Positions 53,311 through 64,000 of a stretch of 64,000 nt of DNA are shown here, piece by piece; the first letter of the stretch is position 1, and every line of letters starts with the position of its first letter. This DNA comes from Salvia splendens (lineage: Eukaryota > Streptophyta > Magnoliopsida > Lamiales > Lamiaceae). Both the position numbers and the translations under genes were made by a program. The notes under the pieces are model-generated. The model was not told the DNA's origin, searched no databases, and was given only the letters and a program-made list of their open reading frames with translations. The stretch covers positions 5,064,172 through 5,128,171 of the forward strand of contig NC_056033.1 of the NCBI RefSeq assembly GCF_004379255.2. Reading direction: 5' to 3'.

Positions 53311-54467
53311 CCTTAGCCTCCCCACCATCTTCCTCTGCTGCTGCGTTAGCAGCTGCAGCGGCGGCTGCACGGTGGTCTTCGTCATTCTCAGCGGAGCTCT
53401 TCCTGCCAGCGTCGATAACGTGCTGGTAGTTTCCTTTCTCCATGAAAAGCTGATGGAAGTGGTGCTTGCAGTAGAGGATCCCGTCGAGAGCGGCGTAGGA
53501 CGAGTGCGTCAGCGCACAGCCGCCGTGGGCGCATTTGAAGCATGACTTGTGGAACGACTCTCCCTCCAACGCCACCTGTTTGTTTCCACACAAATTTTAA
53601 ATTTCAACAAACAAAATTAGGGTTTGCTGAATCACTCGTACCTTTTCGAGTGGATACACAGTTTTGCTGCATGCAGGGCATTTATCTTGGGTCCCACAGA
53701 ACATAGTAGAGACTTTGCTTGGTGCCCTTGTCTGCACCATATTGTCACATGTAGTAGGAATGTAATTCATGATTTTCGCATCAAATTACTACACTAACTT
53801 CAACTCACAAACGACGCAGGGACTCAAGTCTACTATGTGTTTTACTGTTTATGTTTTCTTTCCTTAGTTTAAGGGTCTCATAAAGATAACCGGATTGGCT
53901 GTATGCCTTTTTATTACTCTAGATTATGAATCACATTTCTAGCACATATTTTAAGAAATTAAATGTGAGGTACTTACCAGGTCCTTCTCATGTTTTCCTG
54001 TTTCACATTCATTACAAGAGACAGCAAAGTAAAACTATCAATAAAAAGGGATATAATCCATAGAAAAATGCAATATATAGAAACTGAATTATCACCGGGT
54101 TGAAAATTCTTGCTAAAATTTCCAGACTCCTTAAAAAGCTGTTCAAAATGGGTCTTGCAGTAGAGAACTCCATCCATGGAAGAGTAGTTGCTCATCTACC
54201 ATCAAAAAGTCAAAATTATGCATGATAGACTATTTGTGTAAATATATTAACAAAAATAATTATAACACCATGCACATTATATAAACCCATAATCAAATGT
54301 CTCTTTTTTTTTCTGTAATTAATTACCACAAGAGTGCCTTTGCAATGGCTGCATTTGAAACATGATTTGTGAAAAGTGTGTCCATCAGCAGACAACAAAT
54401 CCACAAAATAAACAGTCTTGTCGCAAGCACTGCATTTGTCCTGAGTTCCTGTGAATGATGATGCCAT
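53003..54467 (-). CDS. Two-LIM-domain actin-binding protein (PLIM/SF3 type) with acidic repeat tail, 5 exons
   Basis: Exons (minus) 54467-54327, 54195-54096, 53997-53978, 53731-53642 and 53575-53003 give 307 residues. The third exon is only 20 bases. LIM1 has C12-x2-C15-x17-H33-x2-C36-x2-C39-x2-C42 and continues [23 protein letters not shown]2 has [14 protein letters not shown]...[13 protein letters not shown] and [18 protein letters not shown]. Plant proteins with two LIMs joined by a short spacer bundle actin filaments and also enter the nucleus. The long tail, EPEPEP then AEEKAEEK repeats, points to the pollen-type PLIM (sunflower SF3) rather than WLIM, which lacks it. The tail is about 120 residues and encoded by a minisatellite, so its length may vary between individuals. 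Confidence 0.9.
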
Positions 54468-55331
54468 TCTCTCTCTTTATTATTGATCAAATTATCGAAC
54501 CGAAATATTTCTCACTTTTTAATTTCATGCTGTAAAATGGAAAAGATTTAATCCTATTATTGAAGTGACACGTGATTGGATATCCAGTCTTTTGAATTCA
54601 ATGGAGGATTATGATACAAAAATAAATTGATGGATAATCCGACTAAATTGGAGGGAAAATAGGGTTAATGTTTTTTGACTTTGTGTCCATAATTAGATAG
54701 TAGTACTAGCATATGTCAATTGAGGGCCACAGTTTTCGGGAGGGAATTATTTTCATTTTACAAAATTACATATAGAGTTATGTTAGTTACAAAATTACAT
54801 GCTCCCTCTGTCCACGAAAAATAGGATACATTGTGAATGGAACAAATTTTAACGTGAAATTAGTAAATAAAGAGAGAAGAAAAAAAAAGTAAGAGAAGTA
54901 GTGTTAATGGAATATGGAGTTCATATTATTAGTAAGAGAGAATGGAAAAAGTAAGAAAGAAAGAAGTTGTTGAAAACTTTTTTTTTAAATGTGCTCTATT
55001 TTTTGTGGACAACCAAAAATGGCAAATGTGCTCTATTTTTTGTGAACGGAGGGAGTATAGAGTTCGCGACTTAGCGTAGATTTCCATTTTTCCTCCTATT
55101 TTTTATGCAATATACTCTTAATAATTCTTTGAAAAATGGGTTAGGAAATTATTTGTTTTACCGAATTAAATCTCTACACACATGTCTCATTAAAAAATAT
55201 TATTTCATGACTTCAATTCCACAGAATTAAACTTGCTAGATTAGTTTATAATATAGCTCCAAGATAAATAATGGTTGACAGATATATAGAGGTGAGACGA
55301 TAGAATAAAAATATTGTTAGAATAAAAATGC
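54468..55331. other. LIM gene promoter region with a Stowaway-like MITE
   Basis: AT-rich upstream DNA of the minus-strand LIM gene. Apart from the MITE at 54802-55055, no feature seen. Confidence 0.4.
54802..55055. mobile_element. Stowaway-like MITE
   Basis: Left ctccctctgtccacgaaaaa and right gtgaacggagggag are inverted termini. The right side is flanked by TA; the left flank reads atg, so that copy is worn. The inner words taggatacattgtgaatgga and gtgctctattttttgtg differ from the 5982/20064 family. Confidence 0.8.
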
Positions 55332-55937
55332 TAGGGCTGGGGAAAAATACCGAAATACTGGCCTTATCGTACCGAAAAAATTTTAAAAATACCAAACTTT
55401 TGGTATACCGTGATTTTCGGTACGGTATAATACCTTACCGAAATCTTTCGGTAAGGTAACGGTATGAATTTTCATATACCGCGGTATACCGCTTCATACC
55501 GAAGTTCGGTATGTACCGTAAATTAAGGTATATACCGTAAAATATAAATTTAATTGTATAAAATATATTTTATATATTTTTAAAATTATAAAATTTATTG
55601 TGAAATATAAATATAATTATGAATAAAATATATGTAATATATATTTTTTTTAAAATGAAATATAAATAATATTCTAAAAACTCAAATTATTTATTTTCAT
55701 TGATTTTGAAAGTAAGGTATACCGCAAAAGTACGGTATACCGAACTTTGGTACAATATACCAAAAATGAGGTACTACATCGGTATGGAAATTGGTCATAC
55801 CGAAAATAAGGTATACCGAAGTTCGGTATACCGAAAATTTTGGTAAGGTAAGGGTATGATTTGTTCGCATACCGAATTTACGGTAAGATATATGGTATGG
55901 TGGTTTCGGTAAGGTATACCATACCTACCCACCCCTA
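55332..55937. mobile_element. hAT-like MITE built of ggtatacc palindromes
   Basis: Terminal tagggctgggg and (reversed) taggggtgggtagg, with 8-bp flanks aaaaatgc (55324-55331) and aaaaacgc (55938-55945), matching at 7 of 8. Inside, ggtataccg and close variants recur many times on both strands in two clusters (55400-55540, 55725-55925) around an AT-rich core. No coding capacity. Confidence 0.8.
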
Positions 55938-55945
55938 AAAAACGC

Positions 55946-58199
55946 TTGCATTCAACGTATAAAACAAATGCATTCTTAATGAAAATTAAATGCATTGGAA
56001 AAATAAATTTTCCGTTTAGATTCGAATTTGGGTCTGTATTCATCAAATTAATTTTCATGAATCGATTATTGAAAAACGTTTTTAATCACTCATATAAATA
56101 CATGGAAAGAAACTACGATGATGTGCCAGTTTTGAGGATCTATGATTTTGAAATTTTACTTGTCATACAAAAATAAATACAGTACTATACTGCATTATGT
56201 TGTTCTTTGAAATTTTGAGATTGGGTTCTTTTATCTATATTAGTAGTATTAATTACTTTATACTAACATGCTAAGTTTTAATTATAATCCTGAATAGAGA
56301 ATATATAAATAATGTATTAATACATCGTATATATATCTTTAAAGTGTATTGTGGAGTATTTTATTCGTCCAATACTTATTTGAATGTGTACATATATAGC
56401 ATGAGAGGGAAATAACCAAAACTAAGAAGTAACTATAAAATTGAAGTGAAAAAGGCTTATTGGGCTTACTTCTGTGATGAAGGTTGGAATCCTATAATGA
56501 AAGCCCAAGAGCAATAGGTGACTTGTAAATCTGATATAGTACTAGAATTTTGATTAATCTATGATTTATGAAATGGAAATACATGACACTCTCACTGAAT
56601 AACAACCAAGAAACTGACGCATGTAGTTTAAGTGTTTAACTAATGTAATTATATGAAATACAAAATTGTATCGTTTTGTAATTAGGATTACAATTTGCCA
56701 GTTTACGAGGCCTGTATAAATTATAAATCCTATTTACCTTGATGATCGCAAAATGAATTCTTCTTATCATTATTTCGTTGGTCAATATCATAAAGCAGTC
56801 ATTCAAAGATATAAAGCAATCACATATTTATACTAGTGTTTTAAGAAAGTTACCCAGAAATCAATAAAGTAAAGAAGGTATGTATGTGTTCTTAATTATG
56901 GAATAAAATATGATTAAAAAGTAAATTTTTTGAAAGAGGATCATTAATGACAGTTTTCTGTTTATCCTTGTAGTCAAAGTGATGGAGTTTTTTTGGCATT
57001 TTTGTATTTCCATATAATCCTGCACCATACATACAAACTAAGTTAAGCCCGTTTATCAAAGTACTTTCAAGAATCGAGCTTTCGCCATAACATAATTCGA
57101 GTGTAGTAACTTAGTTGATAAAGATGAATCAGCAACTTTTTTATTGCACGCTGTCATTCAAAACAAAATTTTTTTGTAGTCATTCAAAATGATAGTACCA
57201 AATATCCCAAACACCTTGCAAGTTGCAGCCAAAGTTGCAAGCTGCGGCACATCTAGAATTTTTGATTTGTTGGTGTGACATAACAACTTACTAGTTAATA
57301 AGACGTTTCTCCTCCAATAAATCGAATGTTCAAGTCATCATGAAAGTAGATCGAAAAAACACTATCATCGTCATCATCCTCCTCCTTTCTTTCTCTTTCT
57401 CATGCTATCTCAATTAACGTCTCACTATATATTCTTTTCAAATTTTCATATATTGAGTTTAACTTACGATGCAAAAGAAAAACTCAAATGACAAAATAAA
57501 AAAATTTCAATCAAATGGAACCCAACCCCTATGCAAAAAATTTGGCTTTTAATTAGTTTTGGGAATACATAATACTCCAGATATAAATAAATACTTAATA
57601 CTAATTGATACTAATAAAATGAGGTTACAATTGTACTCTCTAATTGTTCCCAATCACTACTTGCGAGTGGCAAACATAAGAGAAAAAAACAAGAAAGAAA
57701 CACCACATAGGTTTAATAAAATACCTCAGATAAGACAACAAAACACCATTAAAGAAAAAAGGAAAATGGAAAAGGATGTATATCCATGAAAGTAATAGAA
57801 AATACTTTTAAGTAAACAAGTTCAATAAATTGGACAGACCCCAAGATTCCAAAATAGCACAATCATGGCACTTAGTAAAAAAAAATATTACCTAGGAAGT
57901 CCAGCAGCATAGAATGCACCATCTTTGCTTGTCATGCGCTGCGACAAAGCAAATATTGCTAAAGTATTCACCCCTGAAATCGATTCTGCTGCGCATAAAA
58001 GAAACGACAATCGCAGTATAATAAACAAAACCACATAGTTTAACACAATTAGAAACTCAAAAGGGATTGTTAATTTAGTATTTTGTGTAATCTTTTGCCC
58101 CTGTCCCAGAAGAAATGCAGCACACACACACACACACTCATTGCACCAAAACACCTATAAAAGAGTGTTCTCAGTAGATAAAAAACAGTTATCAAAGGC
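55946..58199. other. AT-rich intergenic DNA
   Basis: No gene recognised. An exon-like block on the minus strand (about 57999-57896) lies between a good acceptor (tttatgcgcag) and donor (ttcctag|gtaata) and reads ESISGVNTLAIFALSQ with RMTSKDGAFYAAGLP. No partner exon could be found, so it is left as a possibility. Confidence 0.35.
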
Positions 58200-58523
58200 A
58201 TGGAGGGAGATGGGTTGAGAGCAAAAAGTTTCAGGGACGAAGACTACAACACAAGAAGGGTGTTCCTGCGGAGTTATCCACTTCACTGGGGAGCGGAATC
58301 TGAGGCAGAAGAAAGCGTTGAAGCAGCAGCAACTAAGCGCAGCAAAGAAGAACCTGCAAAAGTCACAAAAGGAGCAAACCCGAAAAAACCGATTAAGAAG
58401 ATAGTCCTTGCAGTGATCCGATGGGGAGAGGAGAGGATTCTAGTATTCAGAAGGTTCAAACATAAGATCGCTATTTATGTTGTCAATTGTGTGCCTGTCA
58501 ATTCTAAGTACCTGCTGTACTGA
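58200..58523 (+). CDS. Hypothetical small protein, 107 residues
   Basis: An intronless frame from ATG to TGA. It starts MEGDGLRAKSFRDEDYNTRR, then VFLRSYPLHWGAESEAEES, a Lys/Pro-rich middle (ANPKKPIKKIVLAVIRWGEE) and a basic end (FRRFKHKIAIYVV). Composition is far from the AT-rich surroundings and codon use is plausible. I see no domain or transmembrane helix beyond a short hydrophobic IAIYVVNCV. It resembles small plant proteins of unknown function, but I cannot name a family. It could be a real short gene or a spurious frame; similar ORFs in related genomes would decide. Confidence 0.5.
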   Translation: MEGDGLRAKSFRDEDYNTRRVFLRSYPLHWGAESEAEESVEAAATKRSKEEPAKVTKGANPKKPIKKIVLAVIRWGEERILVFRRFKHKIAIYVVNCVPVNSKYLLY

Positions 58524-59345
58524 ATCACTTAAATGAATCTTTTGCTGAAATAGCTGATATTTTTACATATGATCTTGAGCCTTGTGTACTTGCATACATA
58601 GAGTGCTAATCTTTATAGAACACGTCCAAATATATCAACTTGCAAGGAGTCATCCCTTGTCTGGAGCTCATTCTATAAAAAAAAAGCACTTCTAAACCAG
58701 AAGTTGTATCTTGTCTGTATTCTCATCACACAGGGAACTATAATAATAGATGGACTGTGTCTACTTACTTATATGAGAATCAGCCAACCTTATGAATTAG
58801 AGGAGGATGAAAATCAGGTCTGCCCAACAAATCAACTTAGACAAGAATATAAAAACAACAAGCTCATGTATTTATATAAAGTTTCAATCGTTAAACATTG
58901 TAAGAATAATTTTAAAGGAGCTGGATGGCGAGGATGGGAAGGAATGGAACTCTCAATTACTATTCATACTGTAAAGATGGTTAAATGAACTTCGAATTTC
59001 CTCTGCAAACCAAGGTATAGGCTAACCACAGGCAATTAGCACCATGATGTTCCCGCAAAACAACCCGCATCATGCTGGCTGATATTTTTTTAAGTACCCA
59101 ATAAACTCAAATCACACACACAAAAAGAAGAAGCATCTACTCTTAGAAAAGTACAGTTCTGGAAGAAACACCAAAAAAAGTACTATGCTACATCTTCCAT
59201 TCAGTTATCATACAAATAAGTATCATGATCCAACTCAAAGTAGTAGAAAATACACCATCCAGAACCAAAAATTCCAAGGTGAATCTCAAACCATTCAGCT
59301 ACATGATAGAATCAGTAATAATGTTTAACATACAGTGATGTCTGT
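58524..59345. other. Intergenic DNA and kish 3' UTR
   Basis: AT-rich with no gene recognised. The 3' UTR of the minus-strand kish gene probably covers the part near 59100-59345. Confidence 0.4.
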
Positions 59346-60593
59346 TTAGAAGAAAATTATTGAAACTCCCATTGCGAAGCTCCCCACGGCTACCCAAGGA
59401 CTGAGTCTCTCACCTGTAAATAGGATTAATTATCACTTGTTCAGAGCCCGAGTACATTTGAGCCTTTGACATGCATCAATAAAATCTCAAGTTGTGAACA
59501 TTAGGTTAATATGTGAACCATAGGTATTAACCTAATAATAGACCAGCTAGCAGAACTCTAAGTTCAGCAGATGTATAACTTTCACCGGTAATAATTAAAA
59601 AATAGAATTTGATTTTCAGAATCGATCTATTGCTCCTATTATATTAGTTTCACACTAGATATACCCTCACAAAGACGATTACATCCTTCAGAAACCAATA
59701 TTCTCAAATGATCCATGGTCTTGGGTCATAAGAAAGCAAATGCTGGGCTTTTGTGCTTAAAACTTGCAGTGGCATTATCGATTTTATAAATCCGAGTGCT
59801 TTTCCAAAACACGCTTTTCTGAATAAACGTGTTCTACAACTCAATCAGCATTGGAAATTATTTATTAGAGGATACCTATTCTAGCAGCTTTCCAGAAAAC
59901 GCCTCGAAACCTGCCAATAACAACAAAATATCAGAATGGAAGTAGAATCATGTTTTCAGAGACCATGACATATAACCAGCCCAGATAGCCAATTAAAAAG
60001 TATGATGGCATAAAGGTCCAAAAGATGGTGGACCGGATTTAAAACAACACAATCGCAATTTTCTCACTCGCAATTTGATTGTAGAGATAACAAGCATTTA
60101 TCTGGAGTCTAGTCTAGAACACCAAAGCCAAAATAACTTTTGCACAGAAATGTCAATAAGCACCAAGGAGCAGTCACATAGCAACAACAAAATCAAAATT
60201 TCAAGTTGCTAAACCCTGCTGCAGCAATTGGCCTATCATTACATGTGACAAGTTGCTATTGTGTGAAGGTGGATAAATAAATAAGAGCAGCTAACTGGAC
60301 CAAGTCCAATGGAAACGGCTGACCATTTTATTTGAAACTAGCAGTGAACGTGAAAAAAAAACATACCCAGTTCTCTGTTCAAGAAGTGCAGGAAACTGCA
60401 TCTTCACATATGTGCAGGCACAGATGCCTAACAATACTACTGTCAGGAATGAATGGAAATTGAAGAGAGCTGACTGAAAATTCATTAAGCATAAGTTCAT
60501 AACATCAGAACCAATATTTATGTAGCTATGAGAATGCAAACAAAGAGTGGTACACAAATATCATATCGTTTCCAGAAATAAGAAACTCACCAT
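59346..60593 (-). CDS. Protein kish (TMEM167 family), 4 coding exons
   Basis: Coding exons (minus) 60593-60591, 60473-60367, 59910-59876 and 59413-59346 give 70 residues. The family is a small conserved two-helix membrane protein of the Golgi/secretory pathway. The product reads MSALFNFHSFLTVVLLGICA, CTYVKMQFPALLEQRTGFRG, VFWKAARIGERLSPWVAVGS, then FAMGVSIIFF, close to the family length of about 72. Two hydrophobic helices (about 10-25 and 54-70) flank the conserved FWK-ARIGER-SP segment. The initiator ATG is the last codon of its exon (caaacatg|gtgagt), so the coding part of that exon is only three bases. A further untranslated exon precedes it near 61342-61440 (donor gtc|gtaagt). Confidence 0.9.
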
Positions 60594-61386
60594 GTTTGAA
60601 CTATCCTTGCTGAGTTATTTATCTGCCACCCAGTATATCTAAGGAAGGATGTATAAAAGACACTCACTGCCATAAAGAAATTTCAAAAGGCACATATCAA
60701 TAACTAAATAAGAACAAATATGAATATGATAGTACTATAATTTAGATTTCTAATTCTTAAAGAATCACTAAACAACAAGTCTGCATATCTCAAATGTTTC
60801 ATCTGTTGAAAATAAGCATCAATTCGAAATTAACAATTGGATGTCATTGAAATCCTAAATGTGCCCCTTAATTCTACATGTACATATATATGGAAATCAT
60901 AAACTATAAAGCAACGCTTGCTGATACAGGAAACAATGTAATTGAACACTGACATATATCATGGCAAGATGAGCAAACAGAATTAGAACATTCCTATAAG
61001 TAAATCTCAGAAATTGTGCATAATATAGATCACGCAGCACAACTGTTCAAAAGGGAATGAGATACGCAATCAAATTCTAATAAACAAACTACTAATACAA
61101 TTGATCAGCACGAGATGCACTTTACCACCAAGGATTTAATTCAAATTTATTAGAGCGCAGGCTGAAAATCTCACATATTCAAATCAAATATTGACAGGAG
61201 GAAAGATCTTAAAGCTATTTGGGGGGGGAGGGAAGAAGATTACCAAATTATAAAATTTATGAATAGTTAAAATAGAGTACAAGTTCGCAAACAATATTCA
61301 GATTGAAATCACTCCAAATTCGAGCTGAAGCTTCCACTTACGACGAAAATCTGACGCTTGCTTCCAAGCTTAGCACCGGAGACGGG

Positions 61387-61399
61387 TTTTGTGTGCTGT

Positions 61400-61442
<43 letters not shown>

Positions 61443-61450
61443 GGGGAGAG
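61387..61450. repeat. GT/GA compound microsatellite
   Basis: A run of tg repeats (about 61390-61423) passes directly into ga repeats (about 61424-61442) and then gggagagaggg. It lies in the kish leader exon, so the minus transcript would carry a CT/CA-rich 5' UTR. Confidence 0.85.
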
Positions 61451-61742
61451 AGGGAGGAAGTAGTATAGTATGTCATCTAGCGAATTAGGTCTTGCCATGT
61501 CAACGGAGCGTATATTTTACTCTCGTTGGAGGCGCAGCAGATTATAAACTCGCCAGCCCAAAAGCTGGCCCAAATATCCCATTTCGGGCCCTTGGTAGAA
61601 ATCCGGGCTCTCTCTCGATTTTGGGCTAGCTCAAATTGACCCAAGCATTTTCCAGAAAACAATAAATAAAAAAGAATAATTATCTGGACCAATCAACGTG
61701 AAGAAGCCGTGATTGGCCGGTGGTTTGTGGTTTATCCATTCC

Positions 61743-61785
61743 AATTCCGTTTCCATTTCCATTTCCATTTCCATTTCCATTTCCA
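61743..61785. repeat. TTTCCA hexamer repeat
   Basis: Six to seven copies of tttcca (ccatttccatttccattt...) between the two divergent genes. Confidence 0.85.
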
Positions 61786-62384
61786 TATTGATCACATGAC
61801 AAATATTAGGATTTAATCCTAGTTTGATTTCAGTATTTCAGTGTACGACTTTTCAATAATTAGTGGGAGAAATTATATAATTTGACATAATAAGCATTGG
61901 TTTTGCTTAATTAGTCAGACGAATTATGTAGAAAGGCCACAAAAAGCTGAACTTTATCCAAAGAAAAAAAAAAGGAATTTAAATACTGCAATCACACATT
62001 ATTTTTTGGTTTATTGGTTTTTTTTTTTGGAAGGACTGTTTAAAATATCAAAATATCAGAATCGGTTACTGGGCTCTCAAACTACCCTGTCTCTGCTCTG
62101 TTCTTCTCTGTTGTTCTATGTTCTTATTAGTTCCTGTGAAATAGGAAACAAAAAGTTACTGAAATTATTACTACTCATCCGGTATGTTCAGCTCATGTTC
62201 AGTTCATGATTTTATTTGCTTATTGTAGCATAATTTCTTAGATATATTTCGAAGTTTAATTTTGCCCTGTCTCATTTTCCCCCATTTGCAAACTCTGAAT
62301 TTTTTCACCTGATTATGTCTATGGTTGAATTCTTTCATTTTCTGCATTGTATTTCACATTTATCAGCAGATGTGAACATATAAC

Positions 62385-64000
62385 ATGGCTACGCTATCTC
62401 TGATATCCGGCAACTGTGGGAGGGGGAGGGGAGATGGCAATGGCTTGATTTGGCATTTCTCGAATAAGTTTTTGGCTGGTGATGTTCATGGAAGGCTGAG
62501 GCTGCGGAATTTTGAAGCTCCGAGGTTAGGAAATCATGGGAGGAATTTTCGAGTGGTGGCTGGTGTTAGGAAGGGGAAGAAGCACGACTATCCATGGCCG
62601 GATAACATTGATCCGAATAGCAACGCGCCACTGACATATCTCTCCTACTTCAAGCCTTTGGAGGAGAAGCCTAAACCTGTCACTCTTGCCTTTGAGAAGC
62701 CATTGATAGATTTGGAGCAGAAGATCATTGAGGTGGTTGTTGTTGCATTCTTTTAGTGACCCTAGCTAGAATTCAGGTTTTAGTCCTATATTTTTAAGGT
62801 TGGTTTTGGGAGTGATGATGATAGTGATTATTTTGTTTCTTGATTTGTACATAGGTTCAAAGAATGGCTAGTGATACTGGATTAGACTTCACCGACCAAA
62901 TCAAATCTTTGGAAATGAAGTATGAACAGGTAGGTTTTGGATTTGAACTGACTGATTTGGATGCTGTGCTTTAGTGTCTGGATTCCATTGGTATTGTGTT
63001 TCCTGCCTTTTTTTTTTGCAGGCTTTGAAGGATTTATACACACATTTGACTCCAATCCAACGCCTGAGCATTGCTCGACACCCCAACAGGCCCACCGTGC
63101 TTGATCACATCTTGAACATCACAGAGAAGGTGCATTTCTTGATCTTTAATTTCCTTGCAATGAAACTGCGCTGATGTAAAAAAATGATGGAGACTTAACT
63201 GGATATGTTGTTGAAAAAGTGGGTGGAGCTCCATGGGGATCGCGCAGGTTATGATGATCCAGCCATTGTGGCTGGTATAGGTAGCATAGAGGGCCGGAGC
63301 TACATGTTCATTGGGCACCAGAAGGGACGGAACACCAAGGAGAACATCATGCGCAACTTTGCCATGCCAACCCCCCATGGGTGAGTTCAGATACCACCTT
63401 GTTTCTCCTTAAAACTCGACTACTTACACACCACACAACAATGCAGTTACAGGAAGGCTTTGAGAATGATGAGATATGCTGATCATCACGGATTTCCCAT
63501 TATTACATTTGTTGACACCCCAGGGGCCTTTGCTGATCTGAAATCCGAGGAGCTAGGACAGGTCTTTGGCATGTATACATGTATCTATCTGAATGCGTTT
63601 TTCTGCTACCGATACTGATAAGATTCTTTGTGCAGGGTGAAGCAATAGCCTACAATTTGAGGACAATGTTTGGCCTTAAAGTTCCAATCATCACAGTAGT
63701 GACCGGTGAGGGTGGCTCGGGTGGCGCCCTTGCAATTGCGTGTGCCAACAAGTTGCTAATGCTCGAAAACTCAGCATTCTACGTTGCAAGGTCTAATCAT
63801 GAATTCTGTTGCACTAATTTCTGCTACTTTCTATTATATTAATTGTGATAACTGTGACCTTTGCTACTCATAAGTGACATCTTCTGTCACTCTAAACGTC
63901 CTCCCTTTCTCGTTCTCTCTCATCTCTGCCAGTCCGGAAGCTTGTGCAGCTATATTATGGAAGTCATCCAAGGCAGCTCCTAAGGTATATGATGTTGTAA
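62385..64000 (+). CDS. accA: Plastid acetyl-CoA carboxylase carboxyltransferase alpha subunit, 5' part
   Basis: Exons 62385-62732, 62855-62929, 63022-63129, 63220-63380, 63447-63561, 63636-63790 and 63933-63984 stay in frame; the gene runs off the window end. It is the nuclear-encoded alpha-CT (CAC3) of the plastid heteromeric ACCase, which moves carboxyl from biotin to acetyl-CoA to start fatty-acid synthesis; its partner beta subunit is plastid-encoded. [20 protein letters not shown] begins a presequence of about 60 residues. The conserved part has [107 protein letters not shown] (oxyanion/CoA glycine loop) and [18 protein letters not shown]. The end at 64000 is inside an intron. Confidence 0.95.

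Larger units (their letters stand above)
60639..62384. promoter_or_regulatory. Kish 5' UTR intron and shared divergent promoter region
   Basis: About 60639-61341 is a kish 5' UTR intron. 61342-61440 is its leader exon. The remaining ~900 bases separate it from the plus-strand accA start at 62385. A likely accA 5' UTR intron runs from about 62180 (catccg|gtatgt) to 62368 (tcagcag). Simple repeats are listed separately. Confidence 0.45.

Noticed and set aside
52975..53385. Arg-rich and Ser/Pro-rich minus-strand ORF of 136 codons
   Set aside because: An alternative frame through the LIM tail minisatellite; a repeat artefact.

Overview
This is a gene-bearing segment of a plant nuclear genome. 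The evidence is many short GT-AG introns, chloroplast and mitochondrial isoenzymes, an R1R2R3-MYB gene, and dense plant transposons (Copia, TRIM, PIF/Harbinger, MULE, hAT, Stowaway). The gene set and AT-rich intergenic DNA fit a eudicot. I lean towards an asterid such as Lamiales, but that is an impression rather than something the sequence proves.

Host genes I could assemble exon by exon: a membrane RING-H2 E3 ligase (663-3257, +); a single-exon BAP2-like C2 protein (15215-15715, -); a MYB3R factor (21487-23531, +); a small C2 protein of the elicitor-responsive/phloem type (24263-25187, +); digalactosyldiacylglycerol synthase 2 (25822-28018, -); mitochondrial NAD-malic enzyme 59-kDa type (35797-41484, +, 19 exons); plastid methylenetetrahydrofolate dehydrogenase/cyclohydrolase (45208-47629, -); a PLIM/SF3-type two-LIM protein with a long acidic repeat tail (53003-54467, -); protein kish (59346-60593, -); and the 5' part of plastid acetyl-CoA carboxylase alpha-carboxyltransferase (62385 to the window end, +). 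A 107-codon ORF at 58200 is possible but unassigned. Two host pseudogenes are clear: a C2/BAP-like copy at 3975-4403 and a short-chain dehydrogenase remnant at 44391-44715.

The intergenic space is mostly transposons. A young Copia element with an uninterrupted 1550-codon gag-pol lies at 8936-14112. Four PIF/Harbinger elements (A 29729-30461, B 32365-34396, C 17707-19464, D 47772-49834) all have TNA target duplications. B carries only a transposase, C and D carry only a Myb/SANT ORF1, and A is an internally deleted relative of B. B sits inside a MULE (31461-34610) that also holds a host-gene-like fragment. A second MULE with a non-transposon interior is at 51726-52904, a foldback MULE with a perfect 9-bp duplication at 50692-51118, a TRIM with two identical LTRs at 49956-50487, and hAT-type elements at 30469-31188 and 55332-55937. 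At least five Stowaway-like MITEs are scattered, one inside an NAD-ME intron.

The host genes show no operon-like logic and are independent housekeeping or regulatory genes. Several supply plastid or mitochondrial metabolism (galactolipid synthesis, fatty-acid initiation, one-carbon folate, malate oxidation). I found no CRISPR array, rRNA, recognisable tRNA or wholly new gene system. The most unusual biology is the PIF/Harbinger family, whose two proteins are split over separate, mostly damaged elements sharing a promoter region, next to a deletion derivative still traceable to its parent.
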